The position numbers were made by a program, and so were the translations under genes. The notes below the pieces were generated by a model. It did no database searches. It was not told the DNA's origin and saw only the letters and a list, made by a program, of their open reading frames with translations. A stretch of DNA of 64,000 nt from Agromyces sp. G08B096 (GTDB lineage: Bacteria; Actinomycetota; Actinomycetes; Actinomycetales; Microbacteriaceae), in contig NZ_CP158374.1 of NCBI RefSeq assembly GCF_040267705.1, positions 2,604,001-2,668,000 of the forward strand. The letters run 5' to 3'. Shown here piece by piece: positions 1 through 10,406 of the stretch. Numbering within the stretch: position 1 is the stretch's first letter; the number at the start of each line of letters is the position of its first letter.

Positions 1-1263
1 GTCGCGGAACTCCTCGCCGCGCACGACGGCACGACGCCGCTGAACGTCGGATACCTGGTGCCCGCGGGCACCGTGCGCCACCTGGTCACGGGGCGGTCGA
101 CGGATGCCCCCTCCCCCGATGAACTCGCCGCCATGGTGCGCCTCGTGGCCGAAGGGCTGGAGGCCGGCGCACTCGGTCTCTCGACGGGCCTCGACTACGT
201 GCCGGGCATCTTCGCCTCCACGACCGAGCTGACCGCCCTCGCCCGCCCGGTCGCCGAGGCCGGCGGCGTGGTGGCCTCCCATCTCCGCGGCGGGTACGAG
301 TCGGGGTCCGCGGCGGGCGTCGCCGAGCTCGCTGCGATCGCCCGCGACGCCGGGACGCGGGTGCACATCTCGCACTTCCACGCCGAGCCAGCGATCGTGC
401 TGGAGCTCATGGCCGGGCTCGCCGCCGGCGACCTCGCGGGCGGGCGACCCGTCGACGCGACGTTCGACGCGTATCCGTACGGTCGCGGTTGCTCGATCCT
501 CGCGATGCCCATCCTCCCCGCTTCCCTCACCGTCCGCCCCGTCGACGAGGTGCTGGCCGTGCTCCGCGACCCGGCCGAGCGGGCGCGCCTGCTCGACGAG
601 TGGTTCCCCACGATCGTCGACTACCCGAGCCTCGGACCCGACTGGCCGTCGATGCTCACCTTCGCCCACGTGGCCGCCGCCGAGTACGACTGGGCGCACG
701 GGCTCACCCTCGCCGAGGCCGCGGCCCGCCACGGCGTCGCACCCGCCGACCTCGCGCTCGACGTGCTCGTCGCGAGTCGGCTCGAGGTGAACGTGGTCAT
801 GTCCGTCCGCGCCGAACGCTCCGACGCGGACCTTGCCCGCATCCTGGCTCATCCGGCCGCGCTCGGCGGCTCGGACGGCATCTTCGTCGGCCGGCATCCG
901 CACCCGCGCGCCCGCGGCACCTTCGCGCGCTACCTCGACCTGCTCGTCCGCACGGACCACGGGCCGGGCGCGCGGCTCGACTGGGCGGGCGCCGCCGCGC
1001 TCTGCTCCACCCGCGCGGCCGACCGGTTCGCGCTCGGCGACCGCGGCCGGGTGCGCGTCGGCGCCGTCGCCGACCTGGTGCTGGTCGACCCGGCAGCGGT
1101 GCGGGACCGCGCGACGTACGACCGCCCGCTCGAGCTCGCCGAGGGCATCGACGACGTCGTCGTGGCCGGTGTGCCGGTGCTCGCGCGCGGCGCGCTCACC
1201 TGCCGGACGCCCGGACGCGGGCTCCGGCGCGCTGCCCGCGCCGCCCGACCGGAGGTGGGCTGA
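1..1263 (+). CDS. N-acyl-D-amino-acid deacylase (D-aminoacylase), 5' truncated by window edge
   Basis: C-terminal 420 residues of an amidohydrolase-family D-aminoacylase, which hydrolyses N-acyl-D-amino acids to the free D-amino acid. The reading frame is open from base 1, so the true start lies upstream. Visible family features are the HISHFHAEP metal/active-site segment, the conserved SDGIFVGRHPHPRARGTF block (substrate-recognition Asp and the HPR-GTF motif of D-aminoacylases), and the small C-terminal beta domain containing GAVADLVLVDP. The stop overlaps the start of the IclR gene by one base (TGATG), so the two are translationally coupled. With RidA downstream this is a D-amino-acid catabolic operon. 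The substrate is not predictable from the sequence. Confidence 0.9.
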   Translation, partial: VAELLAAHDGTTPLNVGYLVPAGTVRHLVTGRSTDAPSPDELAAMVRLVAEGLEAGALGLSTGLDYVPGIFASTTELTALARPVAEAGGVVASHLRGGYESGSAAGVAELAAIARDAGTRVHISHFHAEPAIVLELMAGLAAGDLAGGRPVDATFDAYPYGRGCSILAMPILPASLTVRPVDEVLAVLRDPAERARLLDEWFPTIVDYPSLGPDWPSMLTFAHVAAAEYDWAHGLTLAEAAARHGVAPADLALDVLVASRLEVNVVMSVRAERSDADLARILAHPAALGGSDGIFVGRHPHPRARGTFARYLDLLVRTDHGPGARLDWAGAAALCSTRAADRFALGDRGRVRVGAVADLVLVDPAAVRDRATYDRPLELAEGIDDVVVAGVPVLARGALTCRTPGRGLRRAARAARPEVG

Positions 1264-1994
1264 TGTCGCAGTCCGTCACCCGCGCCGCTGCGATCATCGA
1301 CCGCGTCGCCGCCGAGGCCCGGACCGTCGCCGAGCTCGCCGAGGAGTTCGGCCTGCACCGCTCGACCATGTTCCGCGAGCTGCAGGCCCTCGAGCGGGTC
1401 GGCTGGGTGCGCCGTCGTCCGAGCGGGCGGTATGCCCTCGGCACACGGCTCGCCACCCTGTCGAAGCAGGCACTCGACTCCCTCGATCTGCGCGATGTCG
1501 GCGGCGAGCACGTGCGGCGCCTGCACCGGCGGACGGGTAACACCGTGCACCTCGCGGCGCTCATGGACCGCTCGATCGTCTACGTCGACAAGGCGGAGGA
1601 CGAGGCGGGCGTCCGCATGTACTCCCGCGTCGGCAAGGCCGTCATCCCGTACTGCTCCGCCGTCGGGAAGGCGATCCTCGCCGAGCTCGACGGACCCGGG
1701 CGCGACACAGTCCTCGCGGGCGCCACGTGGGAGCGGTACACCGACACCACGATCACGACGCGAGAGCGGCTCGACCGCGAGCTCGCCACGGTCGCCGCAC
1801 GCGGCTACGCGACCGACGACCGCGAGTTCGAGGCGTTCGTCAACTGCATCGCCGTGCCGATCGTCTCGAGCGCCGGCGTCGTCGGAGCGATCTCGGTCAC
1901 GGCCATCCGCATGGTCGCCGACCTCGACCGCCTCGCCGCGCACCTGCCGGCCATGCGGGAGGCCGCCGACGCGATCTCCCGCGAGCTCGGCTGA
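1263..1994 (+). CDS. IclR-family transcriptional regulator
   Basis: A 243-residue protein with an N-terminal winged helix (about residues 5-60; TVAELAEEFGLHRSTMFRELQALE is the recognition region, shown here only as a landmark at residues 22-45) and a C-terminal IclR effector-binding domain (about 75-240) with the conserved YCSAVGKAILAEL and NCIAVPIV segments. Length is normal for the family. The ATG overlaps the upstream D-aminoacylase stop by one base. It probably controls the deacylase-ridA operon in response to a small metabolite; that role is inferred from position only. Confidence 0.92.
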   Translation: MSQSVTRAAAIIDRVAAEARTVAELAEEFGLHRSTMFRELQALERVGWVRRRPSGRYALGTRLATLSKQALDSLDLRDVGGEHVRRLHRRTGNTVHLAALMDRSIVYVDKAEDEAGVRMYSRVGKAVIPYCSAVGKAILAELDGPGRDTVLAGATWERYTDTTITTRERLDRELATVAARGYATDDREFEAFVNCIAVPIVSSAGVVGAISVTAIRMVADLDRLAAHLPAMREAADAISRELG

Positions 1995-1998
1995 CCGA

Positions 1999-2024
1999 GC
2001 GGATGCCCCGCCCGGGGCATCCGC
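1999..2024. terminator. Intercistronic hairpin built from inverted GGATGCC units
   Basis: Two 11-base arms (GCGGATGCCCC at 1999-2009 and its perfect complement at 2014-2024) are separated by four bases, between the IclR stop and the ribosome binding site of ridA. There is no U tract, so it may be an attenuator or mRNA-stabilising element rather than a full terminator. The same GGATGCCCC arm occurs in the hairpin at 46916-46937. Confidence 0.6.
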
Positions 2025-2052
2025 ACCACCATCACCACCACAGGAGGACCCC

Positions 2053-2439
2053 ATGACCAAGACCGCCGTCACCCTCTCGAACGCGCCGAAGCCCGCCGGG
2101 CCCTACAGCCACGGCGTCGTCGCGAACGGCTTCCTCTACACCGCGGGCTTCGGCCCGCAGGACCCGGCGACAGGCCTCGTCGTCGAGGGCGGTGTGAAGG
2201 AGCAGACGCGCCAGGTGCTGCGCAACATCGGCGCCGTCCTCGCCGAGTACGGCCTGACCTTCGACGACGTGGTGAAGGTCACCGCGCACCTCGAGGACCT
2301 CGCCGACTTCGCGGAGTACAACGAGGCGTACGCCGAGTTCTTCACCGAGCCCTATCCGGTGCGCACCACCGTCGGCTCGCGCCTGGCGGACATCCTCGTC
2401 GAGATCGACGCCGTCGCGGCGGTGCCGCAGGCCGGCTGA
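2053..2439 (+). CDS. ridA: RidA/YjgF-family enamine/imine deaminase
   Basis: A 128-residue RidA-family protein, which hydrolyses reactive enamine/imine intermediates from PLP enzymes to ketoacids. Family marks are PAGPYSHGV near the N terminus, the central TRQVLRNIGAVL helix, and the C-terminal RTTVGSRLADILVEIDAVA with the Arg that binds the substrate carboxylate. A strong AGGAGG at 2042-2047 precedes the ATG by a suitable distance. It follows the D-aminoacylase and IclR genes, fitting detoxification of imines made when D-amino acids are deaminated. Confidence 0.93.
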   Translation: MTKTAVTLSNAPKPAGPYSHGVVANGFLYTAGFGPQDPATGLVVEGGVKEQTRQVLRNIGAVLAEYGLTFDDVVKVTAHLEDLADFAEYNEAYAEFFTEPYPVRTTVGSRLADILVEIDAVAAVPQAG

Positions 2440-2465
2440 CCGGCCCGGGCGCGGGGCGCTCCGCA

Positions 2466-3158
2466 TCAGAGCCCGAGTCGCCCGAGCGCCTCGTCCATGC
2501 GCCGGGCGATCTCGGCGTGCCCCTCGTCGTCGGGATGGATGCCGTCGGCCGCCATCCACTCGGGATGCCCCTCGAGCCAGCGTGACGCGCCCGGGATGTG
2601 ATCGGCGTCGACGCGCTCCGCGGCTTCCTCCACCCAGGCGATGATGCGCTCGATCGCCTCGGGCCGCTCATCCGAGTACCAGAACGGTTCGACGACGATC
2701 AGGCGGGCGTCGGGCAGCTCGTCACGGAACCGGTCGAGGTCGGCGTCGATCGCCGCGGCGATGTCGTCGGCGCGTGCCGGCATCGAGAACGCGTCGTTCA
2801 GGCCCATGGTGACGATCACGACATCGGGTGACGGGCGCAGCCCGACGATCCGGTCGACGAGGTCGTCGGACCCGGCCAGCCGGTCGCGGTTGTTCACGAA
2901 ACCGAGCCCGTCGACGCTCGGATTGAACTCCCACCAGCCGCGGTCGGCCGCGATGATCGACGACCAGCGCCGCTCAGGTGCCGACGTGCCGGTGCCGCGC
3001 GTGTACGAATCGCCGTAGAACGCGGTGACGACCTGCCCCGGCGCGGGTGAGGCCGCCTGATGGGGCGCCGACGTCACCGGCGCTCCGCAGGCGCCGAGCA
3101 CGAGGCATCCGGCGGCGACCACGATGGCCGCCGCGTGCCGGATGCGGGACCGGCGCAC
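2466..3158 (-). CDS. Secreted SGNH/GDSL-family hydrolase lipoprotein
   Basis: A 230-residue SGNH hydrolase with a lipoprotein signal peptide: basic start, hydrophobic stretch, then the lipobox LGAC near residue 20. Block I (YGDSYTRGTG) carries the nucleophilic Ser, TMGLND provides the oxyanion-hole Asn, and GIHPDDEGH supplies the catalytic Asp and His. It is expected on the outer face of the membrane as an esterase or lipase; the substrate is unknown. I place the start at the GTG at 3158, 12 bases after the asd stop, because it directly precedes the signal peptide and no closer ATG exists. It may be cotranscribed with asd. Confidence 0.82.
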   Translation of the reverse strand: MRRSRIRHAAAIVVAAGCLVLGACGAPVTSAPHQAASPAPGQVVTAFYGDSYTRGTGTSAPERRWSSIIAADRGWWEFNPSVDGLGFVNNRDRLAGSDDLVDRIVGLRPSPDVVIVTMGLNDAFSMPARADDIAAAIDADLDRFRDELPDARLIVVEPFWYSDERPEAIERIIAWVEEAAERVDADHIPGASRWLEGHPEWMAADGIHPDDEGHAEIARRMDEALGRLGL

Positions 3159-3169
3159 GGCTCGGACGC

Positions 3170-5616
<2,447 letters not shown>

Positions 5617-5743
5617 GTGGTCTCCCGGGGGTGGTGTGCGCCGCTCGCGGCGGGCGCCGGAGCCACCATCATACGGCTGGCCGCATGCGCGCCTCGCCAT
5701 GTGACGACGGGCGACGGATGCCCCGTGCCAATACCATGCGGCC

Positions 5744-6244
5744 ATGCCGGAGCTGCTCGACGCGTGGTCGGAGTTCAACGTCGCGATGGTCGGCGCGACC
5801 GCCGCGCTCGCCGGCCTCCTCATCGTCGCGATGTCCGTGAACATCCAGACGATCATGGCCTCGCGATCGCTGCCGGCGCGGATCGCGGCCTCGCTTGCGA
5901 CCCTCGTGCTGGCCATCGCGGTGACCGCGCTCGGCCTCGCCCCCGGCCAGCCCGGGTGGGCCTATGGCGTCGAGGTGCTCGTGGCGACCGCCGTGGCGGC
6001 GACGTTCGAGTGGCATGCCGTCGGGGTCATCGCGCGCGACCACGAGCGCAGCCCGAGCCTGCGGGAACGGCTCGCGAAGTCGGCGCTCGGCGTCATACCG
6101 CTCGCGGCCTACCTCGCCGGCGGGCTCGCATTGCTCGCGGGTGCGGGCAGCGCCGGCCTCTGGTTCCTCGCGCTCGGCGCGATCCTCGCGATCGCCTCCG
6201 CGATCGTCCACGCCTGGGTCGTGCTCGTCGAAGTCCTGCGCTGA
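5744..6244 (+). CDS. Small four-helix membrane protein, function unknown
   Basis: A 166-residue protein with four predicted membrane helices: about 12-32, 44-65, 76-95 (shorter) and 115-155 in two spans. The first contains [20 protein letters not shown], a pattern seen in small uncharacterised bacterial integral membrane proteins. No catalytic motif is visible. It stands alone between divergently oriented lysC and the convergent NTF2-like gene. No Shine-Dalgarno is evident. ATACCAT lies just upstream and could be a -10 box of a nearly leaderless transcript, which is speculative. Confidence 0.7.
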   Translation: MPELLDAWSEFNVAMVGATAALAGLLIVAMSVNIQTIMASRSLPARIAASLATLVLAIAVTALGLAPGQPGWAYGVEVLVATAVAATFEWHAVGVIARDHERSPSLRERLAKSALGVIPLAAYLAGGLALLAGAGSAGLWFLALGAILAIASAIVHAWVVLVEVLR

Positions 6245-6274
6245 GCGCGCGCCCTCACCGCCGCTCGCGCGCCC

Positions 6275-6634
6275 TCAGGTGCGGTCGCGCTCCATGTACC
6301 ACTCGGTGAAGTGCGTCGCCCGGCCGTCGGGCGCGAGGCGCACGACCCAGAGCGAGTCGTAGTCCTTCGCCGCCGGATACTCCACACGTCCCGTCACGAT
6401 CACCAGGTCGGGGGTGTCGACGAGCAGCCGCCAGTCGTACGCCCAAGTACCCGGCTGATCGTCGGCCTCGAGCCACGCCGCGACGATGGCGTCGCGCCCG
6501 CGCGCGGCATCCGGATCGTCGGGCCGGAACTCGTACACCGCGTCATCGGTGAACAACGCTCCGATGTCCGCCGGATCGTTCGTCTCCCAGGCCCGGACGT
6601 AGCCCGCGACCCATTCCGCACCTCTGCTCGCCAT
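6275..6634 (-). CDS. NTF2-like/SnoaL-like domain protein
   Basis: A 119-residue protein of the nuclear-transport-factor-2-like superfamily, an alpha+beta cone fold that holds small ligands or acts as an enzyme. Typical features are the N-terminal helix (WVAGYVRAWETNDPADIGALF), TDDAVYEFRPDDP with an ARGRDAIVAAWLEA helix, and a C-terminal strand ATHFTEWYMERD. The start could be the ATG at 6634 or the ATG three codons upstream. Neighbours (a membrane protein and recR) give no functional clue. The specific function is unknown. Confidence 0.8.
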   Translation of the reverse strand: MASRGAEWVAGYVRAWETNDPADIGALFTDDAVYEFRPDDPDAARGRDAIVAAWLEADDQPGTWAYDWRLLVDTPDLVIVTGRVEYPAAKDYDSLWVVRLAPDGRATHFTEWYMERDRT

Positions 6635-6743
6635 GCCGCCCATTCGAGCGCGTCGGTGCGACCCGGTCAAGGGGTGGCGCGATGCGGCCGCGGCGGGTAA
6701 TCCGGGGAGGCGACTCTCCGGGGAGGCGGCGCTTCGAGGAGAC

Positions 6744-7340
6744 TCAGCCGACGACGCGCCGGCCCTCGAACGCCCGGCCGAGCGTGACCTCGTCGGCGTA
6801 CTCGAGATCGCCGCCGACCGGCAGACCCGAGGCGAGGCGCGTGACCTTGATCTCGAGCGTCGTAAGCAGCCGGCTGAGGTAGGTCGCCGTCGCCTCGCCC
6901 TCGAGGTTCGGGTCGGTGGCGATGATGACCTCGCGCACGGTGCCGTCGGCGAGCCGCTGCATGAGCTGCCGGATGCGCAGCTCGTCGGGGCCCACGCCGT
7001 CGATCGGGCTGATCGCGCCGCCGAGCACGTGGTAGAGCCCCCGGAACTCACGCGTGCGCTCGATGGCGACGACGTCTTTGGCCTCCTCCACGACGCAGAT
7101 GAGGCTGGGGTCGCGGCGCGGGTCGCGGCAGATCGAGCAGGTCGCCTCCTCGGAGACGTTGCCGCAGATCTCGCAGAACCTCACCTTGTCGCGCACCTCG
7201 AGCAGCACCTCGGCGAGCCGGGTGACGTCGAAGTGCTCGGTCTGCACGATGTGGAACGCGATGCGCTGCGCCGACTTCGGCCCGATGCCGGGCAGGCGAC
7301 CGAGCTCGTCGATCAGCTCCTGGACGATGCCTTCGTACAC
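6744..7340 (-). CDS. recR: Recombination mediator protein RecR
   Basis: A 198-residue RecR, which works with RecF/RecO to load RecA at single-stranded gaps. It has the N-terminal HhH region with [15 protein letters not shown] (16-30), a four-Cys zinc finger (C56, C59, C68, C71) and a Toprim domain (about 78-175). The start is a GTG three bases after the dnaX stop, so dnaX and recR are coupled. The ybaB/ebfC gene that commonly sits between these two genes in other bacteria is absent here. Confidence 0.96.
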   Translation of the reverse strand: MYEGIVQELIDELGRLPGIGPKSAQRIAFHIVQTEHFDVTRLAEVLLEVRDKVRFCEICGNVSEEATCSICRDPRRDPSLICVVEEAKDVVAIERTREFRGLYHVLGGAISPIDGVGPDELRIRQLMQRLADGTVREVIIATDPNLEGEATATYLSRLLTTLEIKVTRLASGLPVGGDLEYADEVTLGRAFEGRRVVG

Positions 7341-7343
7341 GCG

Positions 7344-9824
7344 CTAGCCACGCTCCCCGAAGCCGCGCGCCGGGGCCTCGACCTCTTCGAGGAAGGTCGC
7401 GCCGAGCACCTCGCGCACCACGGCCTCGCCGTACCGCTGGATGCCGTCGGGGGCCGCTGCCGGGCGCCGCACAGGGGCGCCGCGGCCTGCGGCAGGCCCC
7501 CGCTCGGCCCGCTCGGCGCGGCTCGCAGCCGCTGCGTCGTCGGCGGAGCCGGGCACAGGCGCGTCAGCGGCCCCACCCACCGGCGTGGCGTCGAACTCGG
7601 GCGGGGGCCCCGGGTCGAACGGCGGCTCCTCGTCGAGCGGCGGGGCGTCGTCGTCGCTCGGCAGGTCGTCGACGGGCCGCACCGGCGGCTCCGCGAGCGC
7701 GGTCGCCGTGACGGCGTACGAGGCGCTCGCGGCCGGCTGCGCGTCGCGTGCGGCGCCGCCGATTCCCGTTCCCGATCCGCCCACACTGCCGTCCGCCGGC
7801 TCGGGGCCGGGATCGGTCGGGATGGCGACGGTGGCCCAGGAGTCGACCGGGCCGGTCGGCGCCGGCCCGCGCGTCGAGGCGGACGGCGCGGCAGAGGTGG
7901 CCGCGTCGTTGTTCGGACCGCCGCCCGCGGCGGTGCGCGGAGGCTCGGCGGGTGCAGCGGATGCCGGGCGCGCGGCGGTTCCCGCACCGGTGGGCGACGC
8001 CCCCGTGGGCGCACCGCCCGCCGTCGGACCGGTACCAGGCCGCCCGGCCGCGGGGTCGGCACCAGCACCGCCGCCCGAGCCGCCGTCGCGGGCCGCGGCG
8101 CCCTCGGCGCGCGCGATGAACTTCACCCGCACACCGAGCACCTCGGCGATCGCGTTGCGCAGCAGCTCGCTGACCGACTGGCCGGGCGCACCGCCGCGGA
8201 ACCCGGCGACGTCCTGCTCGCTCGGGAAGCCCAGCACGAGCACGTCGTCGTCGCGGTAGTCGCGGACCTGCGCGGTGAACGCCACCATCCACGCGCTGCG
8301 CTTCGTGCGCTGCAACGAGGCGAGCACCTCGGGCCAGGCGTCCTTCACCTGTTGCAGCGTGACCGGGCCGACGGGGACAGCGGGCGCCGGCGTGGTCGTG
8401 GCCGGCGCGGTGGCGGCTCCGGCGTCGGCGGCTCCCCCGGCCGCCGAGGCGGCCGCTACCGGGTCGGGCGCGCCACCGGCGCCGCTCGGCGACTCGGCGC
8501 GTGCGGTCGAGGCACGGGCGGGCGCCGACTCGGCAACGGGAGCGGGCGTCACCGCCCCCACCTCGGTGGCGGGCGCGGGACGGCGAGCGGGCGCCGACGC
8601 GGGCGCCGACGCGGCGGCGCGATCGGCCGAGGCCGCAGGCTCCACGGGCACGGCGCCCTCGACGCCGACCCGCCGCTCGAGCCGTTCGACGCGGGCGAGC
8701 GCGCCGCGCTCGGTGTCGTCGGCGGACGGCACCAGCACACGCGCGAGCATGAGCTCGAGGTGCAGCCGAGGCGAGGTGGCGCCGGTCATCTCGGTGAGCG
8801 TCTGGTTGACGAGGTCGGCGACGCGCGACAGCTCCGCCCGACCGAAGGCCTTGGCCTGGGCGGCCATGCGGGCGAGCTCGTCTTCGGGCACGCCGCGCAG
8901 CACTGCCGCGGCCGCCTCGGGCGAGGACGCGGCGACGACGATGAGGTCGCGCAGCCGCTCGAGCAGGTCTTCGACGAACCGACGGGGATCCTGCCCGGTC
9001 TGCACGACCCGGTCGGCCGCGGCGAACGCCCCGGCGGCGTCGTTCGCCCCGATCGCGTCGACCACCTCGTCGAGCAGGGCGCCGTGCGTGTAGCCGAGCA
9101 GGGCGACCGCGCGCTCGTAGTCGATGGTCGATCCTTCGGAGCCGGCGATGAGCTGGTCGAGGAGGGACAGCGTGTCTCGAGGGGACCCTCCGCCGGCGCG
9201 CACCACGAGGGCGAGCACGCCGGGCTCGACCGTGATGCCCTCCTCTTCGCAGAGCTGCTGCACGTAGTCGAGCATCGGCGCGGGCGGCACCAGCCGGAAC
9301 GGGTAGTGGTGCGTACGCGAACGGATGGTGCCGAGCACCTTGTCGGGCTCGGTCGTGGCGAAGATGAACTTCACGTGCTCGGGCGGCTCTTCGACGAGCT
9401 TCAGCAGGGCGTTGAAGCCCTGCGGCGTGACCATGTGCGCCTCGTCGAGGATGAAGATCTTGTAGCGGTCGCGGGCGGGCGCGAACACGGCACGTTCACG
9501 CAGGTCGCGCGCGTCGTCGACGCCGTTGTGGCTCGCCGCGTCGATCTCGACCACGTCGAGCGATCCGCCGCCGCCGCGCGAGAGCTCGACGCAGCTCGGG
9601 CACGTGCCGCACGGGGTGTCGGTGGGACCCTCGGCGCAGTTGAGGCAACGCGCCAGGATGCGGGCGGAGGTGGTCTTGCCGCAGCCGCGCGGGCCGCTGA
9701 AGAGATAGGCGTGGTTCACCCGGTCGGTGCGCAGCGCGGTCATGAGCGGCTCGGTGACCTGCGACTGGCCGATCATCTCGGCGAACGTCTCTGGCCGATA
9801 GCGGCGATACAGGGCGGTGACCAC
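7344..9824 (-). CDS. dnaX: DNA polymerase III subunits gamma/tau
   Basis: An 826-residue clamp-loader ATPase. Walker A GPRGCGKT is at residues 44-51, a zinc module is formed by Cys residues between 60 and 78, and the DEAH Walker B is at 127-130. Arginine-finger and lid domains extend to about 240 and the oligomerisation domain III to about 370. The remaining part is Ala/Pro-rich with a conserved island (VTLQQVKDAWPEVLASLQ), then a long low-complexity tail and a short conserved C terminus. The start is GTG at 9824. No clear slippery heptamer for a gamma product was found. Confidence 0.96.
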   Translation of the reverse strand: MVTALYRRYRPETFAEMIGQSQVTEPLMTALRTDRVNHAYLFSGPRGCGKTTSARILARCLNCAEGPTDTPCGTCPSCVELSRGGGGSLDVVEIDAASHNGVDDARDLRERAVFAPARDRYKIFILDEAHMVTPQGFNALLKLVEEPPEHVKFIFATTEPDKVLGTIRSRTHHYPFRLVPPAPMLDYVQQLCEEEGITVEPGVLALVVRAGGGSPRDTLSLLDQLIAGSEGSTIDYERAVALLGYTHGALLDEVVDAIGANDAAGAFAAADRVVQTGQDPRRFVEDLLERLRDLIVVAASSPEAAAAVLRGVPEDELARMAAQAKAFGRAELSRVADLVNQTLTEMTGATSPRLHLELMLARVLVPSADDTERGALARVERLERRVGVEGAVPVEPAASADRAAASAPASAPARRPAPATEVGAVTPAPVAESAPARASTARAESPSGAGGAPDPVAAASAAGGAADAGAATAPATTTPAPAVPVGPVTLQQVKDAWPEVLASLQRTKRSAWMVAFTAQVRDYRDDDVLVLGFPSEQDVAGFRGGAPGQSVSELLRNAIAEVLGVRVKFIARAEGAAARDGGSGGGAGADPAAGRPGTGPTAGGAPTGASPTGAGTAARPASAAPAEPPRTAAGGGPNNDAATSAAPSASTRGPAPTGPVDSWATVAIPTDPGPEPADGSVGGSGTGIGGAARDAQPAASASYAVTATALAEPPVRPVDDLPSDDDAPPLDEEPPFDPGPPPEFDATPVGGAADAPVPGSADDAAAASRAERAERGPAAGRGAPVRRPAAAPDGIQRYGEAVVREVLGATFLEEVEAPARGFGERG

Positions 9825-9985
9825 GGGTCAATGCTAGACGTCCCGGCTGACAGCGGGCCCGGGCCGGAGCGACACGCTGACCGGGCCCGCGGGGCCCTTC
9901 CCGCCCGAGGCATCCCAGACGACTACGATGCGAGGACGCGAGGCGCGCCACGCGTCGGCGAGGGCGCCGGCGGAAGGGGGAACCG

Positions 9986-10357
9986 ATGACCAGGACCTTC
10001 ACACCCGATCGGGTGGCGAAGTTCGAGAAGCTGCTGCTCGCGGAGCGCAGCGAGGCGGAATCGCGGCTCGCCGAGCACCGGCAGGGCATGGCCGAGGTCC
10101 GGGTGGCGAGATCGGATGCCTCCGCCGACGACGAGCACGACCCCGAGGGTCCGACCATGACCCAGGAATGGTCGCAGCGGACGGCCGTGCTGGCCGACGC
10201 CGAGGCCGAGGTCGCCGACGTCGACCGGGCGCTCGCCCGGCTCGCCGACGGCACCTACGGCGTGTGCGAGCGCTGCGGCAAGCCCATCACGGTGGCGCGG
10301 CTCGAGGCCCGCCCGACCGCGACGCTCTGCATCGACTGCGCCCGCCTGGAGCGCTGA
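9986..10357 (+). CDS. TraR/DksA-family zinc-finger protein
   Basis: A 123-residue protein with a coiled N-terminal half (residues 8-75, rich in Glu/Ala/Arg) and a C-terminal C4 zinc finger CERCGK...CIDC (about 93-120). Proteins of this family bind in the secondary channel of RNA polymerase or act as other small regulators; actinobacterial members often resemble RbpA-independent DksA-like factors of unknown role. A purine-rich GGAAGGGGG precedes the ATG. It is convergent with the TIG-repeat gene, with a shared terminator between them. Confidence 0.88.
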   Translation: MTRTFTPDRVAKFEKLLLAERSEAESRLAEHRQGMAEVRVARSDASADDEHDPEGPTMTQEWSQRTAVLADAEAEVADVDRALARLADGTYGVCERCGKPITVARLEARPTATLCIDCARLER

Positions 10358-10358
10358 C

Positions 10359-10398
10359 GCGGGTGCCGGCCGCCGGCGAACCGGCCGCCGGCACCCGC
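10359..10398. terminator. Bidirectional hairpin terminator
   Basis: A GC-rich inverted repeat of two 18-base arms (10359-10376 and 10381-10398, one mismatch) with loop CGAA, lying exactly between two convergent stop codons (TraR/DksA ending at 10357, TIG protein ending at 10407). Its position and symmetry fit a terminator for both genes. No T tract is present, as is usual in actinobacteria. Confidence 0.75.
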
Positions 10399-10406
10399 CT
10401 CGTCCG

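Noticed and set aside
6633-9989. Open frame of over 1100 codons on the plus strand opposite recR-dnaX
   Set aside because: Recognisable RecR and DnaX lie on the other strand; the product is low-complexity and reflects GC-rich third positions.
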